Notes: generated from the letters alone by a model not told the origin. A stretch of DNA of 64,000 nucleotides from JAPXRI01 sp033813635 (GCA_033813635.1 JAPXRI010000002.1:62001-126000), one strand, 5' to 3'; numbered from the stretch's first letter, positions 33,542-43,281 are shown. Made by a program: numbers and translations.

Positions 33542-35740
33542 ATGAATCTTGACGACAGAGTCGAAAAAATGATAGAGAACTACCTTCAATACGGGAGACC
33601 AAGCGAGGTCGCGCGTATAAGGAGCGCCTACGCGTTTGCGCTGGAGGCCCACAGGGACCAGTTCCGCGCGGACGGCGAGCCATATATCACCCATCCGCTC
33701 GCTGTCGCCGAGATTGTAATCGACATCCAGCTTGACGCCGATTCCGTTATCGCCGCCCTTCTGCACGACACAGTGGAGGACACGCCGGTCACCTATGACG
33801 ATATAAAAGAAAAATTCGGGGAGGCCGTCGCCGACATCGTGGACGGTATGACGAAGCTGGAGCGCATCCCCTATTCGAGCAAGGCCGAGCAGGAGGTCGA
33901 GAATTTAAGGAAGATGCTCCTCGCGATGTCGAAGGACATCCGCGTGATTCTGATCAAGCTCGCCGACAGGCTTCACAACATCAGAACGCTGGACGCAAAG
34001 CCGGAGGCCAAGCGCAGGGAGATCGCGCTCGAGACAATGGACGTTTACAGCCCGATCGCGCATCGCCTCGGCATCACGAAAATCAAGTGGGAGCTCGAGG
34101 ACCGCGCGCTTAAATACCTCGACCCGATCGGCTATGACGAGATCGTGTCCGCCCTTGAGAGCACCAGCGGCACCAGAGAAGACATGATCGGCTCGATTAA
34201 GGCGCGTCTCAGCGCCCGCTTTGAGGAGCTCGGCCTGAAAAACATATACATCGAGGGCCGCGTAAAGCATATATACAGCATATACCGCAAAATGTTCATG
34301 CAGAACAAGACGATAGACGAGGTCTACGACCTCTACGCCGTTCGGGTGATTGTGGATACCAAGGAGGAGTGCTACAACATACTCGGCATCATCCACGATA
34401 TGTATAAGCCGATTCCGGGGCGGTTCAAGGACTATATCAGCACGCCGAAGCCCAACCTGTACCAGTCCCTTCACACAACGCTGATAGGCAGGATGGGCAT
34501 TCCGTTCGAGGTGCAGATCCGTACCTGGGAGATGCACCACGTGGCGGAGTACGGCGTCGCGGCCCACTGGAAATACAAAGAGGGCGCGGTCAACATGGAC
34601 GCCGAGTACGAGAAAAAGCTGGGCTGGATCAGGAGCATGCTCGAAACCCAGCAGGACACCGACGCCGAGGATTTCCTGTCTAATTTCAAAATAGACATGT
34701 TCGCCGACGAGGTCTATGTCTTCACGCCGAAGGGCGACGTGATCAACCTGCCGGCCGGCGCGTCGCCGATTGATTTCGCCTACGCGATCCACTCCGAGGT
34801 GGGGAACAGGATGATCGGCGCAAAGGTCAACAGCCGGATTGTGCCGATCGACTCCGAGCTTCAGAACGGCGACATCGTGGAGATAATCACCTCGAAGGTT
34901 TCGAAGGGGCCGGGCAGGGACTGGCTTAAGATCGCGAAGACCAGCGAAGCCCGCTCCAAAATCAAGCAGTGGTATAAAAGAGAGAAGCGGGAGGAGAATA
35001 TCGCCCAGGGCAGGGACAGCCTCGAGCGCGAGCTCAAGCGGTTCGGCATCCCCCTTGTCGAGGTCGAGAAGTTCGACGTGATGCCTGCCGCGCTGAAAAA
35101 GCTTTCGTTCAACAACCTTGAGGACCTGTGCGCGGGCATCGGCTACGGCGGGATCACCGTTCAGCGCGCCGCCAACCGGATCAGGGAAGAGTATGTAAAG
35201 CATGTCAAGACCGCGCCGGGCGAGGCCGAGACGGCGCTGAACGCTCCGCCGCCGATCAGGCGCTCGGAGAGCGGGGTCATCGTCGAGGGGCTTGACTCCT
35301 GCCTGATTAAGTTCGCGCACTGCTGCACGCCGGTCCCGGGGGACGACATCATCGGCTTTGTGACGCGGGGCTACGGAGTTTCAGTCCACTGCAGCGACTG
35401 CGTGAACGTCCGCGCCCTTGAAAAATCGAAGGACACCGCGGACAGATTTGTCCCGGTGAGCTGGGCCGACGTGATAGAGGGCACCTTCAACGCCTGCGTG
35501 GAGATCAACGCCCGCGACAGGGTGGCGCTGATTGCCGACATAACGGCGATACTGGCAAATCTCCATATCCTGATTCACAGTCTCCAGACAAAGGCCCTCG
35601 GCGGCGGCGAGGTCGTCATTGTGCTCGGCATTTCGATAAATGACCTGGAACACCTGGAATCGGTGTGCACGAAACTGAAAAAGGTCGGCGGAGTGTCGTC
35701 GATTGTGCGCTGCGGCAGGGAGAGCGTGCAGACATTATAA
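33542..35740 (+). CDS. relA: Bifunctional (p)ppGpp synthetase/hydrolase Rel
   Basis: Makes and degrades the stringent-response alarmone. The N-terminal HD hydrolase domain is intact (ITHPLAVAEIV, LLHDTVEDT, KLADRLHNIRTL). The synthetase domain has VYDLYAVRVIVDT and YQSLHTTLIG. TGS (VFTPKGDVINLPAGASPIDFAY) and C-terminal zinc-finger/ACT domains (HCCTPVPGDDIIGF, then DRVALIADITAIL) follow. The full length is 732 residues from ATG 33542; both activities should be present. It lies 45 bases after recJ. Confidence 0.97.
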   Translation: MNLDDRVEKMIENYLQYGRPSEVARIRSAYAFALEAHRDQFRADGEPYITHPLAVAEIVIDIQLDADSVIAALLHDTVEDTPVTYDDIKEKFGEAVADIVDGMTKLERIPYSSKAEQEVENLRKMLLAMSKDIRVILIKLADRLHNIRTLDAKPEAKRREIALETMDVYSPIAHRLGITKIKWELEDRALKYLDPIGYDEIVSALESTSGTREDMIGSIKARLSARFEELGLKNIYIEGRVKHIYSIYRKMFMQNKTIDEVYDLYAVRVIVDTKEECYNILGIIHDMYKPIPGRFKDYISTPKPNLYQSLHTTLIGRMGIPFEVQIRTWEMHHVAEYGVAAHWKYKEGAVNMDAEYEKKLGWIRSMLETQQDTDAEDFLSNFKIDMFADEVYVFTPKGDVINLPAGASPIDFAYAIHSEVGNRMIGAKVNSRIVPIDSELQNGDIVEIITSKVSKGPGRDWLKIAKTSEARSKIKQWYKREKREENIAQGRDSLERELKRFGIPLVEVEKFDVMPAALKKLSFNNLEDLCAGIGYGGITVQRAANRIREEYVKHVKTAPGEAETALNAPPPIRRSESGVIVEGLDSCLIKFAHCCTPVPGDDIIGFVTRGYGVSVHCSDCVNVRALEKSKDTADRFVPVSWADVIEGTFNACVEINARDRVALIADITAILANLHILIHSLQTKALGGGEVVIVLGISINDLEHLESVCTKLKKVGGVSSIVRCGRESVQTL

Positions 35741-35758
35741 CAAAAGAGGCGATGAGCT

Positions 35759-36208
35759 TTGACCGCGTGCGTACAGCGCGTGCTGTCCGCCGGTGTTGAG
35801 ATAGGCGGAAAACCCGTATCAACAATAGAAAAAGGTCTGCTGATCCTGCTGGGAGTTAAAAAAGGCGACACGGAGGAGGACGCGGCGTACTTGGCGCGGA
35901 AGTGCTGCGGGCTCCGGATTTTTTCCGATGAGAACGGGAAAATGAACCTCTGCTGCGGAGAGGTGAGCGGCGAACTCCTTATCGTCACGAATTTCACCCT
36001 CTGCGGGGACTGCGCTAAAGGGAAAAGACCCTCCTTCGACAGCGCGGAGAGGCCCGAGCGGGCAAAGCCCCTCGCAGAATTCTTCACAAGGGAGTGCGAA
36101 AAAACCGGGCTTTCCGTGAAGACCGGCGTGTTCGGGGCCGATATGAAGGTTTCCCTTGAAAACGACGGTCCGGTCACACTGATTCTGGATACCAGCGCAA
36201 TGAAATAA
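35759..36208 (+). CDS. dtd: D-aminoacyl-tRNA deacylase
   Basis: Removes D-amino acids (and glycine) wrongly attached to tRNA. It shows the family's N-terminal VQRVLSAGVEI, the NFTLCGDCAKGKRPSF region (SQFTL in most members, TNFTL here) and the C-terminal NDGPVTLILD motif. The length is 149 residues. The start is TTG 35759, 18 bases after rel with AGAGG upstream; an ATG at 35752 is in another frame. The order rel-dtd matches Bacillus. Confidence 0.93.
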   Translation: MTACVQRVLSAGVEIGGKPVSTIEKGLLILLGVKKGDTEEDAAYLARKCCGLRIFSDENGKMNLCCGEVSGELLIVTNFTLCGDCAKGKRPSFDSAERPERAKPLAEFFTRECEKTGLSVKTGVFGADMKVSLENDGPVTLILDTSAMK

Positions 36209-36238
36209 ATATAAAATAAATCGGGAGGTCTTTCGCCA

Positions 36239-36877
36239 ATGGAAGTAAAAACGATAAAAGTCGGTTTTCTCGAGACAAACTGCTATGTCGTGTTTGACGG
36301 CGACAACAGCGAGGCCTCCGTCATCGACCCGGGCGCGGAGGTCGACGCCATTTACGGTTTCATCCGTTCCCGCAGTCTGAGGGTTAAAAATATTTTCCTG
36401 ACCCACGGGCATTTCGACCATATTATGGGTGTCCAGCAGCTGAAGAGCCTGACGGGCGCGCGGGTGGTGATACACGAGGCGGACGCCGAGTGCCTTGAAA
36501 ACGCCCACGCGGCGCTCTACTCCTCGATCATGCAGGAGCCGTTCCGTGTGTCGAAAGCCGACATAAGGCTGAAGGGCAGCGAGAAAACCCGCGTCGGTAC
36601 GGTGGACGCCGAGTTTATCCACACGCCGGGCCATACCCCGGGCTCGATGTGCATTCTGATGGACAATATACTCTTTACCGGGGACACCCTTTTTGCCGGG
36701 GATGCCGGGAGGACGGATCTTTTCGGCGGTGACGCCGGGGATCTGAGAGCCTCCCTCCGGCTTTTATATCTTTTGCCCCACGATTACATCGTCTACCCTG
36801 GACACGGGGAGCCCACCTCGCTCGGCATAGAGCGGGAAACAAACGATTTCTTAAGAGAAGCGGCGGGGATTCGTTGA
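36239..36877 (+). CDS. Metallo-beta-lactamase-fold hydrolase (glyoxalase II-like)
   Basis: A 212-residue protein with the zinc motif THGHFDH (H56, H58, D60, H61), then HTPGHTPGS, FTGDTLF and YPGHGEPT. This pattern fits the short glyoxalase II/YcbL-like hydrolases that split thioesters such as S-lactoylglutathione analogues. The substrate is unproven. ATG 36239 follows CGGGAGG. It lies between dtd and hemZ, its usual place in Clostridia. Confidence 0.9.
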   Translation: MEVKTIKVGFLETNCYVVFDGDNSEASVIDPGAEVDAIYGFIRSRSLRVKNIFLTHGHFDHIMGVQQLKSLTGARVVIHEADAECLENAHAALYSSIMQEPFRVSKADIRLKGSEKTRVGTVDAEFIHTPGHTPGSMCILMDNILFTGDTLFAGDAGRTDLFGGDAGDLRASLRLLYLLPHDYIVYPGHGEPTSLGIERETNDFLREAAGIR

Positions 36878-36878
36878 A

Positions 36879-38378
36879 ATGAATATTTACCTTATCAACA
36901 ACCCCTATAAGTTTGACGTCGAGCAGACGGCGATCATACTGATGCCGGAAAGGAAACCGCGCGTGACCGACGCGCCCGCGCCCAGGGCGAGGATCGCGGA
37001 GGATTTTGCGGTGTCCGAGCTCAGCTTCGGCCCGAAAAGCGTGACGGCGACGTTTTCGCTCCAGCTCGACGATAAATTCTGCACCGAGACCTGCCGCAGC
37101 GTTTTCAACGGAGACGAGGACGAGGAGACGGTGAGGACCGAAACGCGGCATACGCTGAGGCGGTCGGTCTACAAGGCCTATGTGTCGCTGACCGGCGACA
37201 GGCCGGCGTGGGGCGCGCTGGCGGGGGTAAGGCCCGCGAAGCTTGCGCGGCGTTTTATCGAATCCGGATTGTCCGAGGAGGAGACGAAAAGGCTGTTGAC
37301 CGGCAGATACGAGATCAGGCAGGACAAGGCTGAGATGACGATGGCGGCCGCGATCTGCGCGAAAACGCTGAAAGCGCAGCTGACCAGGAAGGACGCCGCG
37401 CTCTACGTCGGCATCCCGTTCTGCCCGACGCGGTGCGCCTACTGCTCGTTTATAAGCAAGGCCGCGCCGGATGCAAAGACCGAATCCGTGGAAAGCTATC
37501 TGAGGGTTTTGCGCGACGAGATTAAAAAGGTGGGGGAGCAACTTGACGGAGCCGGCGTCAGGCTCCGCGCGGTCTATGTGGGCGGGGGCACCCCCACGGC
37601 GCTGGCGCCGGAACAGCTCTCGGCACTGCTTGAGACGATAAACTCCTCCACCGCCCGCTCGGAGGACTGCGAGTTTACCGTGGAGGCCGGGAGACCGGAT
37701 ACGGTCACCGCGGAAAAGCTCGACGCGATAAAAAGAGGCGGGGCGGGAAGAATAAGCATCAACCCGCAGACGTTTTCGAACCGGGTGCTGAAAAACATCG
37801 GCAGAAGCCACAGTGTGGACGACGTTTACGCGGCCTACGAGCTCGCCCGCTCATTCAACGCCTTCGTCATCAACATGGACCTGATTGCAGGCCTCCCGGG
37901 AGACACACTGGCCGGCTTTGCCGGGAGTGTCAAAAGGGCGACCGAACTCCTACCCGAAGACATCACGGTGCACACGCTGGCGCTGAAAAAAGGCTCGTTT
38001 TTCGCGGAGAAGGGTTTTCAGTGCACGCCGCCCGAGACAATCGAGGGTATGCTGGGCGCCGGCGCGGAGATTCTGTCCGGGTGCGGCTATAGGCCCTACT
38101 ACCTGTACAGGCAGAAATACTCCGGCGGAAGCTTTGAAAACGTCGGCTACGAAAAAGACGGGCAGGTGTGCAAATACAACGTCTATATGATGGATGAGCT
38201 GCTGCCGGTGATCGGCTGCGGCGCGGGCGCGGTGACGAAGCTCTCCTTCGACGGCGAGGAAAAAATCGTGCGCATCACAAACCCGAAATACCCGGAGGAC
38301 TATGTCGCCCACGCCGCGGATGTTCTCGATAAAAAGCTCGGAATAGGAAGGTTTTATAATACTGCCAACGCGAAGTAA
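36879..38378 (+). CDS. hemZ: HemZ-type radical SAM coproporphyrinogen dehydrogenase-like protein
   Basis: A radical SAM enzyme of the HemN/HemZ group. The cluster motif CPTRCAYC is at C182, C186 and C189, preceded by a 170-residue N-terminal domain typical of HemZ. YVGGGTPTAL, EAGRPDTVT and NMDLIAGLPGD follow. HemZ is annotated as oxygen-independent coproporphyrinogen oxidase, but its role in organisms without haem synthesis is uncertain. The length is 499 residues. It starts 2 bases after the MBL gene, so translation is probably coupled. Confidence 0.92.
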   Translation: MNIYLINNPYKFDVEQTAIILMPERKPRVTDAPAPRARIAEDFAVSELSFGPKSVTATFSLQLDDKFCTETCRSVFNGDEDEETVRTETRHTLRRSVYKAYVSLTGDRPAWGALAGVRPAKLARRFIESGLSEEETKRLLTGRYEIRQDKAEMTMAAAICAKTLKAQLTRKDAALYVGIPFCPTRCAYCSFISKAAPDAKTESVESYLRVLRDEIKKVGEQLDGAGVRLRAVYVGGGTPTALAPEQLSALLETINSSTARSEDCEFTVEAGRPDTVTAEKLDAIKRGGAGRISINPQTFSNRVLKNIGRSHSVDDVYAAYELARSFNAFVINMDLIAGLPGDTLAGFAGSVKRATELLPEDITVHTLALKKGSFFAEKGFQCTPPETIEGMLGAGAEILSGCGYRPYYLYRQKYSGGSFENVGYEKDGQVCKYNVYMMDELLPVIGCGAGAVTKLSFDGEEKIVRITNPKYPEDYVAHAADVLDKKLGIGRFYNTANAK

Positions 38379-38435
38379 ACGCCAAATAGGCGGACAAAAC
38401 GGCCGCTTGACGGAATATAACTGGAGGTTAACAAG

Positions 38436-38828
38436 ATGAGCAACAGAACGGACGATATCATTAACAAGGTTAAGGCCAAGGCCGCGGCCGCGGGGCAGGT
38501 CGCCGCCCACGCCGCGGACATCACGGCGCAGAAGGCGGAAAAACTCTTTGAGAGCACGAAGCTGACCTTCAAGCTCTATGAGCTCAACGGCGAAATCGAA
38601 GAGATCCAGAAGAAAATCGGAGCTATCGTCTATACCGCCCACAAAGGCGGCGAAACGAATCAGCAGGAGCTCGACGAACTTTTGAAGGAGCAGGACGCCC
38701 TGAACGCCGAGATTGCCGAGGTCAGAAAGAAGATAGCCGCGGGCAAGAACAACAAAATCTGTCCGAAATGCGGCAAAATCTGCCGGAACGACGATCAGTT
38801 CTGCGCCGGCTGCGGGAGCGAGTTTTAA
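38436..38828 (+). CDS. Coiled-coil zinc-ribbon protein, unknown function
   Basis: A 130-residue protein. The N-terminal amphipathic Ala/Lys-rich helix (about 8-45) and a coiled-coil (about 45-105, ELNGEIEEIQKKIGA and ALNAEIAEVRKKIAAG) are followed by a C-terminal double zinc ribbon (CPKCGKICRNDDQFCAGCG). Similar small proteins are common in Clostridia without a known function. The strong site CTGGAGG precedes ATG 38436. It may be read from the hemZ transcript. Confidence 0.8.
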   Translation: MSNRTDDIINKVKAKAAAAGQVAAHAADITAQKAEKLFESTKLTFKLYELNGEIEEIQKKIGAIVYTAHKGGETNQQELDELLKEQDALNAEIAEVRKKIAAGKNNKICPKCGKICRNDDQFCAGCGSEF

Positions 38829-38921
38829 AGTTACTAAACGAAAAACGGCATCGGGCGCCGGAGTAATCCGGCTCCCGATGCCGGCGGCTCATAATTCCCA
38901 AAGAAAGAGTCGGTCATAAAA

Positions 38922-40223
38922 ATGAATATTCTGTTTAAAAATATCGATATTGTGACGATGGACGAGCCCGGCGTCATATACGGCGGGAACGTGGTCGTCT
39001 CCGACGGGGTTATCTCCTATGTCGGAAAAGAAATGCCCCGCTGCGGAGTCATCCAGAGGGTCGTCAACGGCAAGGGCAGAATACTGCTGCCCGGGCTGAT
39101 CAACACCCACACCCATATTCCGATGACGGCGATGCGGGGCTTTGCGGATGATTACGCCCTCTCGGACTGGCTGTTTGACCACATTTTCCCGGTGGAGGAC
39201 AGGTTCGACGCCGAGTGCGTCAGGATATGCGCTGAGATCGGCATGGCCGAGGCGATTTCCGGCGGGACCACCTCGATTTCCGATATGTACTATTTCTGCG
39301 ACGCGATCGCTTCAGCGGCGGAATCCTGCGGGATAAGGGCGAACATCGCGAGGAGCGTCGTATGGGACGGGGACGGGGAGTTTAGCCGCGACGCCTGCCC
39401 GGGCTGGGGAGAGAGCATCGATTTCTGCGAAAAGTGGAACGGCCGCGACTCGGGCAGGATAAAAACAGACGTGTCGGTGCACGCGGAGTACACCTCGAAC
39501 CCGAAGGTCTGGGAAGCGGTGGCGCAGTATGCCCGCGACAACGATCTCTGCGTCCAGGTTCACCTCTCGGAGACGAAATCGGAGCACCTGAAAGCGAAGG
39601 AAAAATACGGCGCCACCCCGGCGAGGCTCTTTCACGATGCCGGCCTGCTGAATAAAAAAACAGTCGCGGCGCACTGCGTCTGGCTGGAGGACGGAGACAT
39701 AGAGCTGCTCGCCGAGAGCGGCACGAGCGTCGCCCACAACCCGGTGTCCAACCTTAAGCTCGGGAGCGGAATCGCCCCGGTGGCGAAAATGGCGTCCGCC
39801 GGGATCAACGTCGCACTCGGAACGGACGGCGTCGCCAGCAACAACAGCCACGACATGTTCGAGGAAATGAAGGCCGCGGCGCTTTTACAAAAGGGCGTCA
39901 ATCTCGACCCGACGCTGATCCCCGCGATAAAGGCGCTGGAAATGGCCACTGTCAACGGCGCGAAATCGCAGGCGAGGACAGACATCGGCAAAATCAAGGC
40001 CGGCATGGCGGCGGACCTGATTGTTCTTGACGCCACGAAGCCCTCCCTTACTCCCTGCCACGACCCGCTGTCCTCGATCGTCTACTCGGCCCGGGGCTCG
40101 GACGTGGAAATGACGATGGTGTGCGGCAGGCTCCTATATGAGAAGGGCGAGCTTCTGACAATCGACTGGGAAAAGCTGAGACACGATTTCTATAAAACCG
40201 TAGCGCCGCGCCTGTTCGGATAA
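38922..40223 (+). CDS. Amidohydrolase, MtaD-like adenosine/S-adenosylhomocysteine deaminase
   Basis: A metal-dependent deaminase of the 5-methylthioadenosine/S-adenosylhomocysteine group. Metal ligands are in NTHTHIPM (H63, H65), with QVHLSETKSE, VAAHCVWL and LGTDGVASNN (the conserved aspartate) in order. The length (433) and the GGTTSISDMYYF segment fit MtaD. Other substrates (guanine, cytosine, atrazine-type) are possible for the superfamily. A hairpin at 38848-38881 separates it from the zinc-ribbon gene. Confidence 0.9.
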   Translation: MNILFKNIDIVTMDEPGVIYGGNVVVSDGVISYVGKEMPRCGVIQRVVNGKGRILLPGLINTHTHIPMTAMRGFADDYALSDWLFDHIFPVEDRFDAECVRICAEIGMAEAISGGTTSISDMYYFCDAIASAAESCGIRANIARSVVWDGDGEFSRDACPGWGESIDFCEKWNGRDSGRIKTDVSVHAEYTSNPKVWEAVAQYARDNDLCVQVHLSETKSEHLKAKEKYGATPARLFHDAGLLNKKTVAAHCVWLEDGDIELLAESGTSVAHNPVSNLKLGSGIAPVAKMASAGINVALGTDGVASNNSHDMFEEMKAAALLQKGVNLDPTLIPAIKALEMATVNGAKSQARTDIGKIKAGMAADLIVLDATKPSLTPCHDPLSSIVYSARGSDVEMTMVCGRLLYEKGELLTIDWEKLRHDFYKTVAPRLFG

Positions 40224-40307
40224 GCGCCGGGTCCCCGTTCTATCGGCATGCCCCGCCGTCATATAGATACTCTGAAGTCCAAAAAAATAACGGAATCGGT
40301 GTTCAAT

Positions 40308-41897
40308 ATGGGGCGGAGAGAGGGCATTTCCCGGTACGGGCGCAGCTTTGCCGGAGGCGCGGTGGTGCTGGCGGCTTCCAACGTCGTCTGCAGGCTTTTA
40401 GGCTTTCTTTTTAAGATACCCCTGGCAAACCTGATCGGAAGAGAGGGTATGGGGTATTTCAGTTTTGCCTACCAGATTTTCGGCGTCGTCACCGTCGCCG
40501 CGGTCTCTGGCATACCCGTTGCGCTCTCCCGCATAGTGGCGGAGAGAACGCTGGGCGGGCTCGAACGGCAAAACGGTGTAAGCATATTAAAACAGGCCAC
40601 CGCGCTGTTCTCAACTGCCGGACTGGCGGCGAGCGCGGTGTTGCTCGCGTTTTCCAGGGTTATCAGCCGCACCGCCGGCTCGGAGCCCTCGTGGTACTGC
40701 GTGGCGGTGCTGGCTCCGTCGGCGTTTTTCGTCTCGATGACGGCGGCGTTCCGGGGCTATTATCAGGGTCTGGCCGACATGGTGCCGACCGCGGTCTCGC
40801 AGATAGCCGACGCAGTTTTCAAGCTCGTTATAGGTGTGGCGGCCGCGTATTACCTCTATGAAAACGCCTGCCCGCCGGAGATCGTCGCCGCCGGCGCAGT
40901 GGCCGGCGTGACGGTTGGCTCGGCGATAGGCTTAGCGGTTCTCACAATTGTCGGGAAAAGGCGCGAAAGAATAAAGCGCAGCGGTGTCAATAAGGAGAGA
41001 GAGCGGGGAATAAAGCGGAGGATAATCCTCACGGCTCTGCCGATCACCGCGGGCGCGTTTTTAAGCAGCCTTATCAATATCATCGACGCGATGCTGATTA
41101 TGAACAGACTCCAGGCGGCCGGTTTCTCTCCGACGGCGGCGACAGAGCTCTACGGGGCGTATACGGGCTATGCGGTAACGCTGCACACTCTGCCGTTCGC
41201 GCTGACCTCGGCGATCGCGGCGAGCATCATCCCGGTTGTCGCGGCCTCTGCGAGCCGGGCCTCCGCCGGAAAGGCGAGACTGAAAAAGAGCGTCAACACG
41301 GCGCTCAGGCTCACGTCGATCATATCTTTTCCGTGCGCAGCGCTCTTCTGCCTGATGCCGCAGCAGCTATTGTCGCTTATGTTTTCGAGAGCTTCAGACG
41401 TCCGGATGGCGGCACCGCTGCTTGCGGAGCTCGCCGTTGCGACGGCGCTCGCGGCGCTCTCCTCCGTCACGTCGGCGATACTTCAGGCCGCCGGGTGGAC
41501 GAACATTCCCGTTATTGCCGCGGTGGCCGGGGGAGTCGCGAAGCTTGCGTCCAATTATTTCCTAATCGGAATAGAAAAGGTCAATATCAGCGGCGCGCCG
41601 ATCGGGACAACGGTGTACTGTCTGATCGTTTTCGCCGTGAATCTCGCGGCGATAGTAAAAAAATTCGGCTTTATGCCGAAGGTCTCGGATTTTCTGCTAA
41701 AGCCCGCGGCATGCGGCGGCCTTGCGGCGTTTACGGCCTATTGGATCTATAAGGGCTTAACGCCCTATCTCTCCGGGGCGACGTCCGTTCTGACCGGGCT
41801 GCTCGCGGCCGGTGCGGTCTACATCACCGTTCTGATTCTGACGGGAGCCGTAAACGGCGAAGATCGGTCCCTGCTCCCGCATTATTCCCGAAGATAG
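40308..41897 (+). CDS. SpoVB/YabM-type polysaccharide flippase
   Basis: A membrane exporter of the MOP superfamily with about 14 helices; relatives flip lipid-linked wall or spore-cortex precursors. The N-terminal LAASNVVCRLLGFLFKIPLANLIGREGMGYFSFAYQIF, given here only as a region marker around residues 20-57, is typical, as is FRGYYQGLADMVPTAVSQI. Its place before mazG-rqcP-yabP-yabQ-divIC matches yabM in B. subtilis. The start is ambiguous: ATG 40308 or ATG 40248, both with weak ribosome sites. Confidence 0.85.
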   Translation: MGRREGISRYGRSFAGGAVVLAASNVVCRLLGFLFKIPLANLIGREGMGYFSFAYQIFGVVTVAAVSGIPVALSRIVAERTLGGLERQNGVSILKQATALFSTAGLAASAVLLAFSRVISRTAGSEPSWYCVAVLAPSAFFVSMTAAFRGYYQGLADMVPTAVSQIADAVFKLVIGVAAAYYLYENACPPEIVAAGAVAGVTVGSAIGLAVLTIVGKRRERIKRSGVNKERERGIKRRIILTALPITAGAFLSSLINIIDAMLIMNRLQAAGFSPTAATELYGAYTGYAVTLHTLPFALTSAIAASIIPVVAASASRASAGKARLKKSVNTALRLTSIISFPCAALFCLMPQQLLSLMFSRASDVRMAAPLLAELAVATALAALSSVTSAILQAAGWTNIPVIAAVAGGVAKLASNYFLIGIEKVNISGAPIGTTVYCLIVFAVNLAAIVKKFGFMPKVSDFLLKPAACGGLAAFTAYWIYKGLTPYLSGATSVLTGLLAAGAVYITVLILTGAVNGEDRSLLPHYSRR

Positions 41898-41937
41898 GGT
41901 AATACGCAAAAAAATCACTTGCAATCGGAGAAAAATT

Positions 41938-42648
41938 ATGGTAAATTTTATGTTAAAAGAAAAATACATGACGGATGACCTCGTAAAAATCATGGACATG
42001 CTCCGATCCGAGGACGGTTGCCCGTGGGACAGGGAGCAGACGCACGAGTCCATCCGTAAAAACTTCATCGAAGAGGTCTACGAAGCCTGCGAGGCGATCG
42101 ACCTGAAGGACAGCGAGCTGCTGAAGGAAGAGCTCGGCGACGTGCTTTTGCAGGTGGTCTTCCACGCCCGCATCGCAAAAGAGGACGGACTCTTTGATTT
42201 CGACGATGTCGCGGACGGGATCTGCAAAAAACTGATTCTGCGCCACCCGCATATCTTCGGCGATCTGAAGCTGAAGACCGGCAGCGCGGACGAGGTTATC
42301 GGCAACTGGGAGGATATCAAAAACGCAACGAAAAAAGACGGCTCGCGCGTAAAGGCCGTTGAAATGGTGGCCAGGAGCCTGCCCGCGCTGATGCGCGCGG
42401 AAAAGGTGCTGGGCCGGGCCGAGAGAGCCGGATATCCGCTGCCCGAAGTCGAAAAGTCCGCGGATACCGCTGAGGGTATTTTGTCCGAGCTCAGAAATGA
42501 GCGCGACCCGGAAAAGGCGCGTGCTCTTGTGGGAAAGCTGCTGCTCGAGACCGTGGCGATGTCCCGCAAGCTCGGGGTGGACCCCGAGGAGGCGCTCGGC
42601 TCGGAGACCGACGGATTTATATTAGATTTCATGCAGAATAACAAATAA
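41938..42648 (+). CDS. mazG: MazG nucleoside triphosphate pyrophosphohydrolase
   Basis: Hydrolyses NTPs or dNTPs to monophosphates, a house-cleaning role. The metal-binding helix motifs are present: DGCPWDREQTHESI, EEVYEACEAID and ELGDVLLQVVFHA, and again in the C-terminal half. The 236-residue protein is the MazG part only. The B. subtilis neighbour YabN has an additional N-terminal methylase domain that is missing here. ATG 41938 follows CGGAG at good spacing. Confidence 0.95.
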   Translation: MVNFMLKEKYMTDDLVKIMDMLRSEDGCPWDREQTHESIRKNFIEEVYEACEAIDLKDSELLKEELGDVLLQVVFHARIAKEDGLFDFDDVADGICKKLILRHPHIFGDLKLKTGSADEVIGNWEDIKNATKKDGSRVKAVEMVARSLPALMRAEKVLGRAERAGYPLPEVEKSADTAEGILSELRNERDPEKARALVGKLLLETVAMSRKLGVDPEEALGSETDGFILDFMQNNK

Positions 42649-42662
42649 ATGGGGGTAAACAA

Positions 42663-42968
42663 ATGAACAAAGCAGGAATGACGGAGCTTGTCGCCGCTAA
42701 GACCGGCATGTCGAAAAAAGACTCCGACCGCGCGATTACAGCCGTATTCGAAGCGATAAGGGAATGCCTCCTCGCCGGCGAAAAGGTACAGCTGATGGGT
42801 TTCGGTTCGTTCGAGGTTAAAACGAGAAAGGCGCGGATTGCCAGAAATCCGGTTACAAAGGAGATCCTTACGCTTCCTGAGCAGAAAATCCCCCAGTTTA
42901 AAGCGGGCAGCGTCCTGAAAAAGGAGATTGCCGAAGAGAAAACGATTAATAAGCAAACAGCTAAATAA
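42663..42968 (+). CDS. hup: HU-family DNA-binding protein
   Basis: A histone-like dimeric DNA-bending protein. The 101-residue product contains the HU signature GFGSFEVKTRKARIARNP (about 41-58) in the DNA-binding arm. The C-terminal tail (about 90-101) is slightly longer than in Bacillus HBsu. GGGGGT lies upstream of ATG 42663. It sits between mazG and rqcP. Confidence 0.96.
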   Translation: MNKAGMTELVAAKTGMSKKDSDRAITAVFEAIRECLLAGEKVQLMGFGSFEVKTRKARIARNPVTKEILTLPEQKIPQFKAGSVLKKEIAEEKTINKQTAK

Positions 42969-42971
42969 AAA

Positions 42972-43214
42972 ATGAGACTTGACAAATATCTGAAGGTTTC
43001 AAGGCTGATAAAAAGGCGCACGATAGCGAACGAGTCGTGCGACAACGAGCGGGTCATGGTGAACGGAAAACCCGCGCGCGCATCGTACGCCGTCAAGGTC
43101 GGCGATATCATAGAAATAAAATTCGGCGCCAGGACATATAAGGTAGAGGTTCTCGCCGTACCGGAGCACGCCACGAAGAGCGAGGCGCAAAGCCTGTACC
43201 GCGAAATGGAGTAA
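42972..43214 (+). CDS. rqcP: S4-domain protein RqcP (YabO/Hsp15-like)
   Basis: An 80-residue protein that is nearly all S4 domain (MRLDKYLKVSRLIKRRTIANE to VKVGDIIEI). RqcP binds the 50S subunit carrying obstructed nascent chains and drives alanine tailing with RqcH. It starts 3 bases after hup with no clear ribosome site, which suggests coupling. The window also encodes another S4 protein of the same pathway type (YlmH-like, 25.5 kb). Confidence 0.93.
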   Translation: MRLDKYLKVSRLIKRRTIANESCDNERVMVNGKPARASYAVKVGDIIEIKFGARTYKVEVLAVPEHATKSEAQSLYREME

Positions 43215-43281
43215 GTCATATTTCGGATCCCGCCGGCATATGCATTAAAGGCACAAAACGCTTTGAAAGGACGTGCTTTTA

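Noticed and set aside
38848..38881. Strong hairpin after the zinc-ribbon coiled-coil gene
   Set aside because: GCATCGGG/CCCGATGC pairs well but no T-run follows on the plus strand, so it is not called a terminator.
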